Source: Lepidodermella squamata
Lineage: Eukaryota > Gastrotricha
Reading direction: 5' to 3'
DNA: 64,000 bases
NCBI GenBank assembly: GCA_047495785.1
Contig: JBLDXI010000056.1
Span: 558,001-622,000, forward strand
Part shown: positions 49,801 to 61,500 of the stretch, piece after piece
Position numbering within the stretch: position 1 is the first letter of the stretch
Layout: the number at the start of each line of letters is the position of its first letter
The notes under the pieces: model-generated
What the model was told of the DNA's origin: nothing
What the model saw: the letters and a program-made list of their open reading frames with translations, nothing else
Databases searched by the model: none
Position numbers and translations under genes: made by a program

Positions 49801-50247
49801 CTACCGAATGAAGCGCGAATATGCCCGATTCGGCTGGTTTGGGCACGATGCCGATTCGTAGCGATGCGTACAAGGGTGAATACAGCGATTCCAGCATTCT
49901 TTGGCTGGCAGCGGAATACCGGTCAGCTGCAATGGCCGCGAATAGCCTGCCAACGCGTTTGCGCTTGCTGCCGCTACCGAATGAAGCGCGAAAATGCCCG
50001 AATCGGCTGGTTTGGGCACGATGCGGATTCGTGGCGATGCGTACAAGGGTGAATACAGCGATTCCAGCCTTCTTTGGCTGGCAGCGGAATACCGGTCAGC
50101 TGCAATGGCCGCGAATAGCCTGCCAACGCGTTTGCGCTTGCTGCCACTACCGAATGAAGCGCGAATATGCCCGATTCGGCTGGTTTGGGCACGATGCCGA
50201 TTCGTAGCGATGCGTACAAGGGTGAATACAGCGATTCCAGCATTCTT

Positions 50248-50264
50248 CCCGGACTAAAAAGTTT
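50248..50264 (+). repeat. Left terminal inverted repeat of the 5.29-kb element
   Basis: CCCGGACTAAAAAGTTT pairs with the right end with one mismatch (position 8). A second, looser match follows inward in both ends (TGTAAACTCGTGTAA against TGTAAATTCCTGTAT), offset by a few bases. Confidence 0.85.
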
Positions 50265-50760
50265 CATGTTGTAAACTCGTGTAAATGGGGTGAAAACACG
50301 TCCGTGTATTTTGCTGTAAAATGAGGGAGAAATGGTAACGAGTCCTATGAATTTACATGATCATTTTATTGATTCAGCTCACACGAATTTACATTTAGAC
50401 CATAATTGGCCGCCGTTCGCCCTGCGCTTCCACGGAATTACACGGAGTTGTGAGTCTGGTTGATTTCGCCGGAAACGTTGGAAAAACTTGTCTTGACTTG
50501 CTTCTCCCAGCTGAATCGTCAAACTTAAGTTTCCAACGACATTTCGCCGTTGTAAACTCATGTAAGAAGATTCAGCCGAGAAAAGCAAGTCAAGACAAGT
50601 TTTTCCAGCGTTTCCGGCGAAATCAACCAGACTCACAACTCCGTGTAAATCCGTGGAAGTGCAGAGAGATGGCTCAAAAATATAGAATTTTTCACACAGA
50701 ATCGCAAATTAGGCACAAAAACTCACACGAAAACATCGTGTAATTCCGTGTAAGCACATG
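50265..50760. repeat. Left subterminal domain: clustered TTACAYG/CRTGTAA motifs
   Basis: Copies in both orientations occur near 50,276, 50,351, 50,387 (looser), 50,437, 50,558, 50,641 and twice in 50,735-50,750. Often two are spaced head-to-tail, as in CGTGTAATTCCGTGTAAG. The motif is nearly absent from the element's middle. Clustered subterminal repeats are the usual transposase-binding arrangement in several cut-and-paste families. Confidence 0.65.
50422..50664. repeat. Long hairpin inside the element (99-nt arms, 45-nt loop)
   Basis: The left arm is 50,422-50,520 and the right arm 50,566-50,664. They are inverted copies with only scattered mismatches. Landmarks are GTGAGTCTGGTTGATTTCGC on the left and its reverse complement GCGAAATCAACCAGACTCAC on the right. 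The loop contains another TGTAAACTCATGTAA motif. Because of the palindrome, similar ORFs appear on both strands here, and these are not genes. Confidence 0.85.
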
Positions 50761-51689
50761 CAGAGCAGCGCAGAAAAAACAATTTTCACACAAAATTCGC
50801 AAAAATGAGAAAAAAATCGAGAAAAATGGTGTGATAAGCAGAGAATTGGCAACATGAGAACAGCAAGAGAATATGGCATTTTTCGAAAGAAAACGACGAT
50901 ATTCACAGCAAAAGCATTTTTCATGAAAATTTCAAATTCAATGATAATTCGCAAAAAGCACAAAAAATCGTTTTTTTATTGTCTTTCTTCAGTGCATTTT
51001 TGCGCCTAACTGCGACTCATTTGGCGTTCCCAGTACAGCCAGAATTCAGCCTAAAATGAACAGCTTCAGTCCGCGGCTGCAACAGAATTCAGCTGAAAAT
51101 AACGAAAAATGTAGCTGTAGTAGAAACGTGAGATCGTAGTTTGATCACCTGAATTTCAAAATCAGCAGCAGCAGCAGCAATAACACTGGGTCATGTACTT
51201 AGTCGGCGACAGCGGCCGATCTTGCGCAAAATCCCTGAAAATTAACACCATTCCAAAATTCAAATGTCATTCCATTCAACTGAATGGAATGACAAAATCC
51301 GACCGTAGTTCCTTTTATATTTTAGATTAAATTTATAATTAAAATTGTTGGTCTTTTGAAGTAAAATGGCAAAATAACCTTAAGTTTTTCGAAGGCAGAA
51401 ATTCATTGCACATTTCTCCAGCTTGTCGTAGTTCTATTCAGGACCAAATTCTGGCCCAGCCTGATATAGGTGACTGCAACTCGAGCTGAGCATGAAAATG
51501 GCAATAAATATTTTTATCAAAAATTGTCTCACAAATTTCCAGAGATTATTTACCTTTTATCGCAGTATATTTTGAGTTCAACGACGCGATCATTCCATAA
51601 TGCAGTCTTTCGAGGACACAAAAATCGTCCAGAGTAAAAACGTGAATTAATAAAATAATTAAATACATTTAAGATGGATTGTGACTCAC

Positions 51690-53117
51690 CACGTTTCAAG
51701 AAATGCGAGAGGCTCGGCGAAATTCGTGGCCATTGCCCACAAACTGTGATTCAGAAATTGAATTGAACGTAAATTATGCAAAAACAAAATAATTGTTTCA
51801 GATCTTTGCCCTCCTGAGATATTTTAGTTTTTATATGGTGAACATATTTTAATATTTTTCCTACCGGAACCAAATTTAAAAAGAGCGCAGCCAAAGTTAC
51901 AGTAGCGGAACGAAATTTTGAAATTTTTTGGTGGCCTAAAATCACTTTTCGGATATTTCTTACGGGTCAAGATTGGCCACAATAATTGGAAAAAAATCAC
52001 CAGGAATTCAACTTAATCTATCAGATAGAGTGTTCAATTCAGAACTCTTTCATCGTAGAATTATTCACTAATAGACTCTTGGCATATTTGAAATATAGCG
52101 CAGAAAGATTTTCCGGAAATTTACATTTTTTAATCTAAAAATTTGATCATGAAAAAAGCTGAACAAATCTCGAATTCTGCTGAGAAAGATGAGCAGTTAT
52201 CTGAACAAATTTGGTAAGCCATTATGTTAGCAGCTGAAACGCAAATTTTCTTTATATAAAAATCCCAATTCTAATCGGGAATTTTTTCAAATTCAAGAAA
52301 AGACATTTGAATAGAATTTTTCAAGTCACGTGATTGACATTTGAAATTAACGGCTATTTTTATAAATTATGCATGCATTTCTGCATATGAGTGGTGTGAA
52401 ACCATTAACCAGTTATGCCTTAACCTTCCCAAATTCACCTCGAACTATCGAATTCTAACAATATTATGTACCCTCAACCGTCAACATTTCAATTTTCATC
52501 AATTAAAAATCCCTGATTAAAAGATAAAATCATACCGCTGAAAAACTTGAAGAATTTTTAGTCTAAGAAGCTGGCGATGGCGATAACAAATTTCAAAAAC
52601 GAATCGCAAGGTTCAGAGTTTAGAGATAAAATACAGCTAATATCTTGTTTCAATACTAGCCCAGTCGCTAATAATCGCCTATCCCTAATAGTAGCCCAGG
52701 CTTGAGAGTTGAAGTCGGCTCGAAAACATTAGCGATTAACGATTAAGATTAATTTTCAATTTTTTTAAAACCTCAACGAAAGAATTTTAGTGTCCCGAAC
52801 TGCTATTGGAACAAATACGGTAATAAGCAAGTTGAGTTGAGTGTCAAAAACCACGAAGAATTGTGATAAGAATCCAATCAATTAGTAGCTAAAATTATCT
52901 ACGTTGCACTTACCTGTCGAAATCATAACTTACTCAGGTAGAAGTACAAATAGTTGGCTTCGATAGGCTGGAATACTCGCGGGGCCATTTCCGTAAAATC
53001 CGAAGTCCCGGAACTGACGAGAAGCGGCCAATCAATCATAAACGGGCAATATGGAGAATTATTTACTTTGCCTGCTTACCTTTGACCTCGCAAACGAAAC
53101 GAGGTATGTAGAACAGC
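51690..53117 (-). other. Candidate exons of a spliced gene carried by the 5.29-kb element
   Basis: On the minus strand three GC-rich islands are flanked by consensus splice sites. 53,117-53,080 (38 nt) has AAACAG before it and GTAAGC after it. 53,013-52,934 (80 nt) has GTCAG before it and GTAAGT after it. 51,743-51,690 (54 nt) has CACAG before it and GTGAGT after it. The first two are separated by a 66-nt interval, the usual short-intron size here, and can share a frame that reads MAPRVFQPIEANYLYFYL in the second. The third can read LWAMATNFAEPLAFLETW. Upstream (53,272) an ATG opens 33 codons. A complete frame through all islands could not be closed, and no family is recognised. It may be a captured host gene fragment, a decayed transposase, or chance. 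Confidence 0.25.
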
Positions 53118-54959
53118 CTGTTTTTTTAATCAAAAAGCGAGCGACATGAAATAAAAAGTTGACCTGATTTTAAACGACGGAAAAATAGTGAACAGCTGTG
53201 TTGCTCTCATTCCGCTGAGTTTGTCTTAAGGCGCACGTGCCAAATGACACGTAACACATGGCCCGCTTCATTTGAAATTAGTTTTTATTTTATTTTTTCC
53301 TCAATTTTTTATCCCACTCATTTCTCATTTACAAGGGATTTTCTCGTGACATGTAAAGCGATCCGCAGCTCTTATATTTGCTGGGTACTAGTATAGCCGA
53401 AGGCACGCTCTGAAATGAATTTTTTTAAACAAAACTCAAGCTCGACATTTTTCGAGAAGTTTTCTTGGTTTTGGATAGAAGCTTAACTGATTTTTTGGGA
53501 GGTTAAATTAAAAATCAAGAAAATTTGCTAATAGATATAAAGAACTCATAGTTTGATTGGGATCATCTTTTTATCAGTTTTGGCCCTGGAATCAGAACTC
53601 CAACCGCATTTAAAATTATGAAAATAGATATAAGATTTTTTCGAATTTTTACCTTTTCCTGAAATATTTTTGCAACCCTTCCCGTCTATTTTTTCGCTCG
53701 TGTGCAGCCTGTAAAATAATTAATAGTTATATTTTTTCTCCTGATCTTTCAGCTTAACAACTTTATTAACAAATTCACTCGCAGTACCAAAATAATTTTG
53801 AAAATTCATTATTTTTTATTCATTTTTATCCTGTAGTTGTGCCTTACGCCACATTTTAAGCCGAGATCGACTTGAGCAGACTATTTCCAAATTATTTTAG
53901 GAGAAAGCCCTGAAGTCAAGCCTTGAATTTCGTAAATTGCTGAATTCATATTCCGGATTTTTTTTCGATTTGTCATCTAATAAAGTTTCCCTAGCTTCTC
54001 CCAGTTCTAATTTGAACGTCGATATTGTCATTAGAATATTCCGCGCTTCAGAATTGGACACATAGTCCTAACAGAGTGCCATAAGAAACCTATTCGAACT
54101 TTTCTGCAAAATATTGCTCAAATTAGTACAAAATTTTCCGTTCTTTTCCAAATTGTTCTCTTTTGGCATAAAATACTACATTATTTAATACATCAGCGCT
54201 AAACTTAACGGCTGCGGAATAAGCTTCCCGTAATAAGAACATAATGTTGAGCTTTTTTAATTTTTAATTTTAATCGACGTTGTGGGATCTTGCTGATAAC
54301 TAAATACGCAACCGATTTCGAGATTTGGATGAAACCCAAATAATGGTTAAAAAAATCATTAATTTCAGCTTTTAATTTCTACCCATCACTCTGATTTTTG
54401 TAAATTTTGGAAGCATTTATCGGTCACCATAAAGACACCACTTGAAAATGACGAAAAATAGGTCAGACAAATTAATTTCATGACAAATAAAAAATTATAA
54501 ATTTTGGAATAATCAGGAAATCCAATTCATGAATTTTCCTCTAAATCTTTTAATTTTGATAAATTTCAAAAAGTTCCAAAAATCTCAAAAAATCGAAATG
54601 AAGCAAGCGCGTAATAAGGCAAAAATTGTCAAATTATTCTGTACAGAATTAAGAAGGAAAGCATTCTCAAATTTTCCTGAATTTTACTGATTTTCTGAAG
54701 TAAAGTCTTCACGCGAAAGAAAGCGAAATTATTGGTAAAATCTTGACAATTTTGGTTATCATTTTTGCGCTGGATTCCCAACTCCGTTCTTTTCACGCGG
54801 TTCGGCGTTTGGCGTAAATAATAAAATACGCTAAAATTTAACTTGGCCTATTTTTTCACCATTTTTGCATCCTTAAAACTCCAATCTCCTAATTTCGTTT
54901 TTAGTGAAAATCACCTAAATTTCAAAAATTTCTTTATTTCGAGATTCATTATTAAAAAT

Positions 54960-55520
54960 CAGTCCACATGAATTTACACGGTGATTTTTGAGCTCAAAAT
55001 TGCCAGTATTTCTCATTTTTTACTTCGTGTATTTTGATGTAACTACTCTGATTTCTCCAGAGCCGAAGTTTTCTTGAAATTCCGCGAAATTTCCGATCGT
55101 GTAATTTCATGTAATGTCAATTGCGGCTCGGACTTGAAAATTATAGCAGTAAAATGAGGGTATTATCGGCTGAATTTCCAAAATTTATTTATTTTTTGTT
55201 CAATCGATCTTCCTACATGAGAATACAACGTCATTTTCTGGATGTAAAATGATGTGAGGATATTCCAGTCGAAAAATCGTTCAGCTTCCATTGAAATACA
55301 TCGAAGAAATAACTGAAGGACGAAAATCCATGAGTTTACATGACCGAATTTCAGGGTTTACACGAATATCCATGAGTTTCCTCAGCCGAAAAACGGCAAA
55401 CCCTGTTTTACAACGCTGAATTCCGGATCGCTGAGCTGGTTCCTGATCTGCTTACATGAAAACACCCAAATAAACTGCTAAATACCTCAAAATACAGGAA
55501 TTTACAATGTTAATTTACTC
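54960..55520. repeat. Right subterminal domain: the same motif cluster
   Basis: The motif recurs near 54,971, 55,025 (looser), 55,098-55,113 (two copies), 55,335, 55,357, 55,453 and 55,500 (looser). Their mixed orientation and similar spacing mirror the left end, which supports the element borders independently of the TIRs. Confidence 0.65.
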
Positions 55521-55537
55521 AAACTTTTTTGTCCGGG
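55521..55537 (-). repeat. Right terminal inverted repeat of the 5.29-kb element
   Basis: AAACTTTTTTGTCCGGG is the reverse complement of the left terminus with one mismatch, and the satellite resumes immediately after it. Confidence 0.85.
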
Positions 55538-58500
55538 TTTGGCTGGCAGCGGAATACCGGTCAGCTGCAATGGCCGCGAATAGCCTGCCAACGCGTTTGC
55601 GCTTGCTGCCGCTACCGAATGAAGCGCGAATATGCCCGATTCGGCTGGTTTGGGCATGATGCCGATTCGTGGCGATGCGTACAAGGGTGAATACAGCGAT
55701 TCCAACCTTCTTTGGCTGGCAGCGGAATACCGGTCAGCTGCAATGGCCGCGAATAGCCTGCCAACGCGTTTGCGCTTGCTGCCACTACCGAATGAAGCGC
55801 GAATAAGCCCGATTCGGCTGGTTTGGGCACGATGCCGATTCGTAGCGATGCGTACAAGGGTGAATACAGCGATTCCAGCCTTCTTTGGCTGGCAGCGGAA
55901 TACCGGTCAGCTGCAATGGCCGCGAATAGCCTGCCAACGCGTTTGCGCTTGCTGCCACTACCGAATGAAGCGCGAATATGCCCGATTCGGCTGGTTTGGG
56001 CACGATGCCGATTCGTAGCGATGCGTACAAGGGTGAATACAGCGATTCCAGCATTCTTTGGCTGGCAGCGGAATACCGGTCAGCTGCAATGGCCGCGAAT
56101 AGCCTGCCAACGCGTTTGCGCTTGCTGCCGCTACCGAATGAAGCGCGAAAATGCCCGAATCGGCTGGTTTGGGCACGATGCGGATTCGTGGCGATGCGTA
56201 CAAGGGTGAATACAGCGATTCCAGCATTCTTTGGCTGGCAGCGGAATACCGGTCAGCTGCAATGGCCGCGAATAGCCTGCCAACGCGTTTGCGCTTGCTG
56301 CCACTACCGAATGAAGCGCGAATAAGCCCGATTCGGCTGGTTTGGGCACGATGCCGATTCGTAGCGATGCGTACAAGGGTGAATACAGCGATTCCAGCCT
56401 TCTTTGGCTGGCAGCGGAATACCGGTCAGCTGCAATGGCCGCGAATAGCCTGCCAACGCGTTTGCGCTTGCTGCCGCTACCGAATGAAGCGCGAAAATGC
56501 CCGAATCGGCTGGTTTGGGCACGATGCGGATTCGTGGCGATGCGTACAAGGGTGAATACAGCGATTCCAGCATTCTTTGGCTGGCAGCGGAATACCGGTC
56601 AGCTGCAATGGCCGCGAATAGCCTGCCAACGCGTTTGCGCTTGCTGCCACTACCGAATGAAGCGCGAATAAGCCCGATTCGGCTGGTTTGGGCACGATGC
56701 CGATTCGTAGCGATGCGTACAAGGGTGAATACAGCGATTCCAGCCTTCTTTGGCTGGCAGCGGAATACCGGTCAGCTGCAATGGCCGCGAATAGCCTGCC
56801 AACGCGTTTGCGCTTGCTGCCACTACCGAATGAAGCGCGAATATGCCCGATTCGGCTGGTTTGGGCACGATGCCGATTCGTAGCGATGCGTACAAGGGTG
56901 AATACAGCGATTCCAGCCTTCTTTGGCTGGCAGCGGAATACCGGTCAGCTGCAATGGCCGCGAATAGCCTGCCAACGCGTTTGCGCTTGCTGCCACTACC
57001 GAATGAAGCGCGAATATGCCCGATTCGGCTGGTTTGGGCACGATGCGGATTCGTGGCGATGCGTACAAGGGTGAATACAGCGATTCCAGCATTCTTTGGC
57101 TGGCAGCGGAATACCGGTCAGCTGCAATGGCCGCGAATAGCCTGCCAACGCGTTTGCGCTTGCTGCCGCTACCGAATGAAGCGCGAAAATGCCCGAATCG
57201 GCTGGTTTGGGCACAATGCGGATTCGTGGCGATGCGTACAAGGGTGAATACAGCGATTCCAGCATTCTTTGGCTGGCAGCGGAATACCGGTCAGCTGCAA
57301 TGGCCGCGAATAGCCTGCCAACGCGTTTGCGCTTGCTGCCACTACCGAATGAAGCGCGAATAAGCCCGATTCGGCTGGTTTGGGCACGATGCCGATTCGT
57401 AGCGATGCGTACAAGGGTGAATACAGCGATTCCAGCCTTCTTTGGCTGGCAGCGGAATACCGGTCAGCTGCAATGGCCGCGAATAGCCTGCCAACGCGTT
57501 TGCGCTTGCTGCCACTACCGAATGAAGCGCGAATATGCCCGATTCGGCTGGTTTGGGCACGATGCGGATTCGTGGCGATGCGTACAAGGGTGAATACAGC
57601 GATTCCAGCCTTCTTTGGCTGGCAGCGGAATACCGGTCAGCTGCAATGGCCGCGAATAGCCTGCCAACGCGTTTGCGCTTGCTGCCACTACCGAATGAAG
57701 CGCGAATATGCCCGATTCGGCTGGTTTGGGCACGATGCCGATTCGTAGCGATGCGTACAAGGGTGAATACAGCGATTCCAGCCTTCTTTGGCTGGCAGCG
57801 GAATACCGGTCAGCTGCAATGGCCGCGAATAGCCTGCCAACGCGTTTGCGCTTGCTGCCACTACCGAATGAAGCGCGAAAATGCCCGAATCGGCTGGTTT
57901 GGGCACGATGCGGATTCGTGGCGATGCGTACAAGGGTGAATACAGCGATTCCAGCATTCTTTGGCTGGCAGCGGAATACCGGTCAGCTGCAATGGCCGCG
58001 AATAGCCTGCCAACGCGTTTGCGCTTGCTGCCGCTACCGAATGAAGCGCGAAAATGCCCGAATCGGCTGGTTTGGGCACGATGCGGATTCGTGGCGATGC
58101 GTACAAGGGTGAATACAGCGATTCCAGCATTCTTTGGCTGGCAGCGGAATACCGGTCAGCTGCAATGGCCGCGAATAGCCTGCCAACGCGTTTGCGCTTG
58201 CTGCCACTACCGAATGAAGCGCGAATAAGCCCGATTCGGCTGGTTTGGGCACGATGCCGATTCGTAGCGATGCGTACAAGGGTGAATACAGCGATTCCAG
58301 CATTCTTTGGCTGGCAGCGGAATACCGGTCAGCTGCAATGGCCGCGAATAGCCTGCCAACGCGTTTGCGCTTGCTGCCGCTACCGAATGAAGCGCGAAAA
58401 TGCCCGAATCGGCTGGTTTGGGCACGATGCGGATTCGTGGCGATGCGTACAAGGGTGAATACAGCGATTCCAGCATTCTTTGGCTGGCAGCGGAATACCG

Positions 58501-61500
58501 GTCAGCTGCAATGGCCGCGAATAGCCTGCCAACGCGTTTGCGCTTGCTGCCACTACCGAATGAAGCGCGAATAAGCCCGATTCGGCTGGTTTGGGCACGA
58601 TGCCGATTCGTAGCGATGCGTACAAGGGTGAATACAGCGATTCCAGCCTTCTTTGGCTGGCAGCGGAATACCGGTCAGCTGCAATGGCCGCGAATAGCCT
58701 GCCAACGCGTTTGCGCTTGCTGCCGCTACCGAATGAAGCGCGAAAATGCCCGAATCGGCTGGTTTGGGCACGATGCGGATTCGTGGCGATGCGTACAAGG
58801 GTGAATACAGCGATTCCAGCATTCTTTGGCTGGCAGCGGAATACCGGTCAGCTGCAATGGCCGCGAATAGCCTGCCAACGCGTTTGCGCTTGCTGCCACT
58901 ACCGAATGAAGCGCGAATAAGCCCGATTCGGCTGGTTTGGGCACGATGCCGATTCGTAGCGATGCGTACAAGGGTGAATACAGCGATTCCAGCCTTCTTT
59001 GGCTGGCAGCGGAATACCGGTCAGCTGCAATGGCCGCGAATAGCCTGCCAACGCGTTTGCGCTTGCTGCCGCTACCGAATGAAGCGCGAAAATGCCCGAA
59101 TCGGCTGGTTTGGGCACGATGCGGATTCGTGGCGATGCGTACAAGGGTGAATACAGCGATTCCAGCATTCTTTGGCTGGCAGCGGAATACCGGTCAGCTG
59201 CAATGGCCGCGAATAGCCTGCCAACGCGTTTGCGCTTGCTGCCGCTACCGAATGAAGCGCGAAAATGCCCGAATCGGCTGGTTTGGGCACGATGCGGATT
59301 CGTGGCGATGCGTACAAGGGTGAATACAGCGATTCCAGCCTTCTTTGGCTGGCAGCGGAATACCGGTCAGCTGCAATGGCCGCGAATAGCCTGCCAACGC
59401 GTTTGCGCTTGCTGCCACTACCGAATGAAGCGCGAATATGCCCGATTCGGCTGGTTTGGGCACGATGCGGATTCGTGGCGATGCGTACAAGGGTGAATAC
59501 AGCGATTCCAGCATTCTTTGGCTGGCAGCGGAATACCGGTCAGCTGCAATGGCCGCGAATAGCCTGCCAACGCGTTTGCGCTTGCTGCCACTACCGAATG
59601 AAGCGCGAATAAGCCCGATTCGGCTGGTTTGGGCACGATGCCGATTCGTAGCGATGCGTACAAGGGTGAATACAGCGATTCCAGCCTTCTTTGGCTGGCA
59701 GCGGAATACCGGTCAGCTGCAATGGCCGCGAATAGCCTGCCAACGCGTTTGCGCTTGCTGCCACTACCGAATGAAGCGCGAATATGCCCGATTCGGCTGG
59801 TTTGGGCACGATGCCGATTCGTAGCGATGCGTACAAGGGTGAATACAGCGATTCCAGCCTTCTTTGGCTGGCAGCGGAATACCGGTCAGCTGCAATGGCC
59901 GCGAATAGCCTGCCAACGCGTTTGCGCTTGCTGCCACTACCGAATGAAGCGCGAATATGCCCGATTCGGCTGGTTTGGGCACGATGCCGATTCGTAGCGA
60001 TGCGTACAAGGGTGAATACAGCGATTCCAGCCTTCTTTGGCTGGCAGCGGAATACCGGTCAGCTGCAATGGCCGCGAATAGCCTGCCAACGCGTTTGCGC
60101 TTGCTGCCACTACCGAATGAAGCGCGAAAATGCCCGAATCGGCTGGTTTGGGCACGATGCGGATTCGTGGCGATGCGTACAAGGGTGAATACAGCGATTC
60201 CAGCATTCTTTGGCTGGCAGCGGAATACCGGTCAGCTGCAATGGCCGCGAATAGCCTGCCAACGCGTTTGCGCTTGCTGCCGCTACCGAATGAAGCGCGA
60301 AAATGCCCGAATCGGCTGGTTTGGGCACGATGCGGATTCGTGGCGATGCGTACAAGGGTGAATACAGCGATTCCAGCATTCTTTGGCTGGCAGCGGAATA
60401 CCGGTCAGCTGCAATGGCCGCGAATAGCCTGCCAACGCGTTTGCGCTTGCTGCCACTACCGAATGAAGCGCGAATAAGCCCGATTCGGCTGGTTTGGGCA
60501 CGATGCCGATTCGTAGCGATGCGTACAAGGGTGAATACAGCGATTCCAGCCTTCTTTGGCTGGCAGCGGAATACCGGTCAGCTGCAATGGCCGCGAATAG
60601 CCTGCCAACGCGTTTGCGCTTGCTGCCACTACCGAATGAAGCGCGAATATGCCCGATTCGGCTGGTTTGGGCACGATGCCGATTCGTAGCGATGCGTACA
60701 AGGGTGAATACAGCGATTCCAGCCTTCTTTGGCTGGCAGCGGAATACCGGTCAGCTGCAATGGCCGCGAATAGCCTGCCAACGCGTTTGCGCTTGCTGCC
60801 ACTACCGAATGAAGCGCGAATATGCCCGATTCGGCTGGTTTGGGCACGATGCCGATTCGTAGCGATGCGTACAAGGGTGAATACAGCGATTCCAGCATTC
60901 TTTGGCTGGCAGCGGAATACCGGTCAGCTGCAATGGCCGCGAATAGCCTGCCAACGCGTTTGCGCTTGCTGCCGCTACCGAATGAAGCGCGAAAATGCCC
61001 GAATCGGCTGGTTTGGGCACGATGCCGATTCGTGGCGATGCGTACAAGGGTGGATACAGCGATTCCAGCATTCTTTGGCTGGCAGCGGAATACCGGTCAG
61101 CTGCAATGGCCGCGAATAGCCTGCCAACGCGTTTGCGCTTGCTGCCGCTACCGAATGAAGCGCGAATATGCCCGATTCGGCTGGTTTGGGCACGATGCCG
61201 ATTCGTAGCGATGCGTACAAGGGTGAATACAGCGATTCCAGCATTCTTTGGCTGGCAGCGGAATACCGGTCAGCTGCAATGGCCGCGAATAGCCTGCCAA
61301 CGCGTTTGCGCTTGCTGCCGCTACCGAATGAAGCGCGAATAAGCCCGATTCGGCTGGTTTGGGCACGATGCCGATTCGTAGCGATGCGTACAAGGGTGAA
61401 TACAGCGATTCCAGCCTTCTTTGGCTGGCAGCGGAATACCGGTCAGCTGCAATGGCCGCGAATAGCCTGCCAACGCGTTTGCGCTTGCTGCCGCTACCGA

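Larger units (their letters stand above)
29343..50247. repeat. 173-bp tandem satellite array, left block (about 121 copies)
   Basis: The sequence repeats with a strict 173-bp period from a point just after CCCTCAATTTT to the transposon junction. A monomer contains, in order, GGCTGGCAGCGGAATACCGG, TCAGCTGCAATGGCC, GCCTGCCAACGCG, GAATGAAGCGCGAA, CGGCTGGTTTGGGCACGATG and GCGTACAAGGGTGAATACAGC. Monomers are largely identical apart from a small set of recurrent diagnostic variants, and indels are almost absent. The first copies (29,343-29,520) are the most diverged, as expected at an array edge. The array is GC-richer than the surrounding intergenic DNA. All ORFs inside it are by-products of the repeat: 173 is not a multiple of 3, so each frame rotates. 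Confidence 0.98.
50248..55537. mobile_element. 5,290-bp TIR element inserted in the satellite
   Basis: The element interrupts one satellite monomer at ATTCTT|TGGC. Its left end is CCCGGACTAAAAAGTTT and its right end, read inward, is CCCGGACAAAAAAGTTT (16 of 17 identical). The flanking satellite shows TT on both sides (50,246-50,247 and 55,538-55,539) where the uninterrupted monomer has a single TTT, so a 2-bp TT target duplication fits. Subterminal domains of about 0.5 kb at both ends are dense in TTACAYG/CRTGTAA. The interior is AT-rich with no long ORF, although some exon-like islands occur on the minus strand. No transposase is recognisable, so it is probably non-autonomous or carries a spliced gene. 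The superfamily is undetermined, and 2-bp duplications with this terminus do not point to a family I can name. Confidence 0.85.

Noticed and set aside
29343-50247. CRISPR-like array
   Set aside because: Units are contiguous with no unique spacers, the period is 173 bp, and the context is a spliced eukaryotic genome.
50379-50743. Two similar ORFs on opposite strands as a duplicated gene
   Set aside because: They are produced by the long hairpin, which makes both strands read alike.
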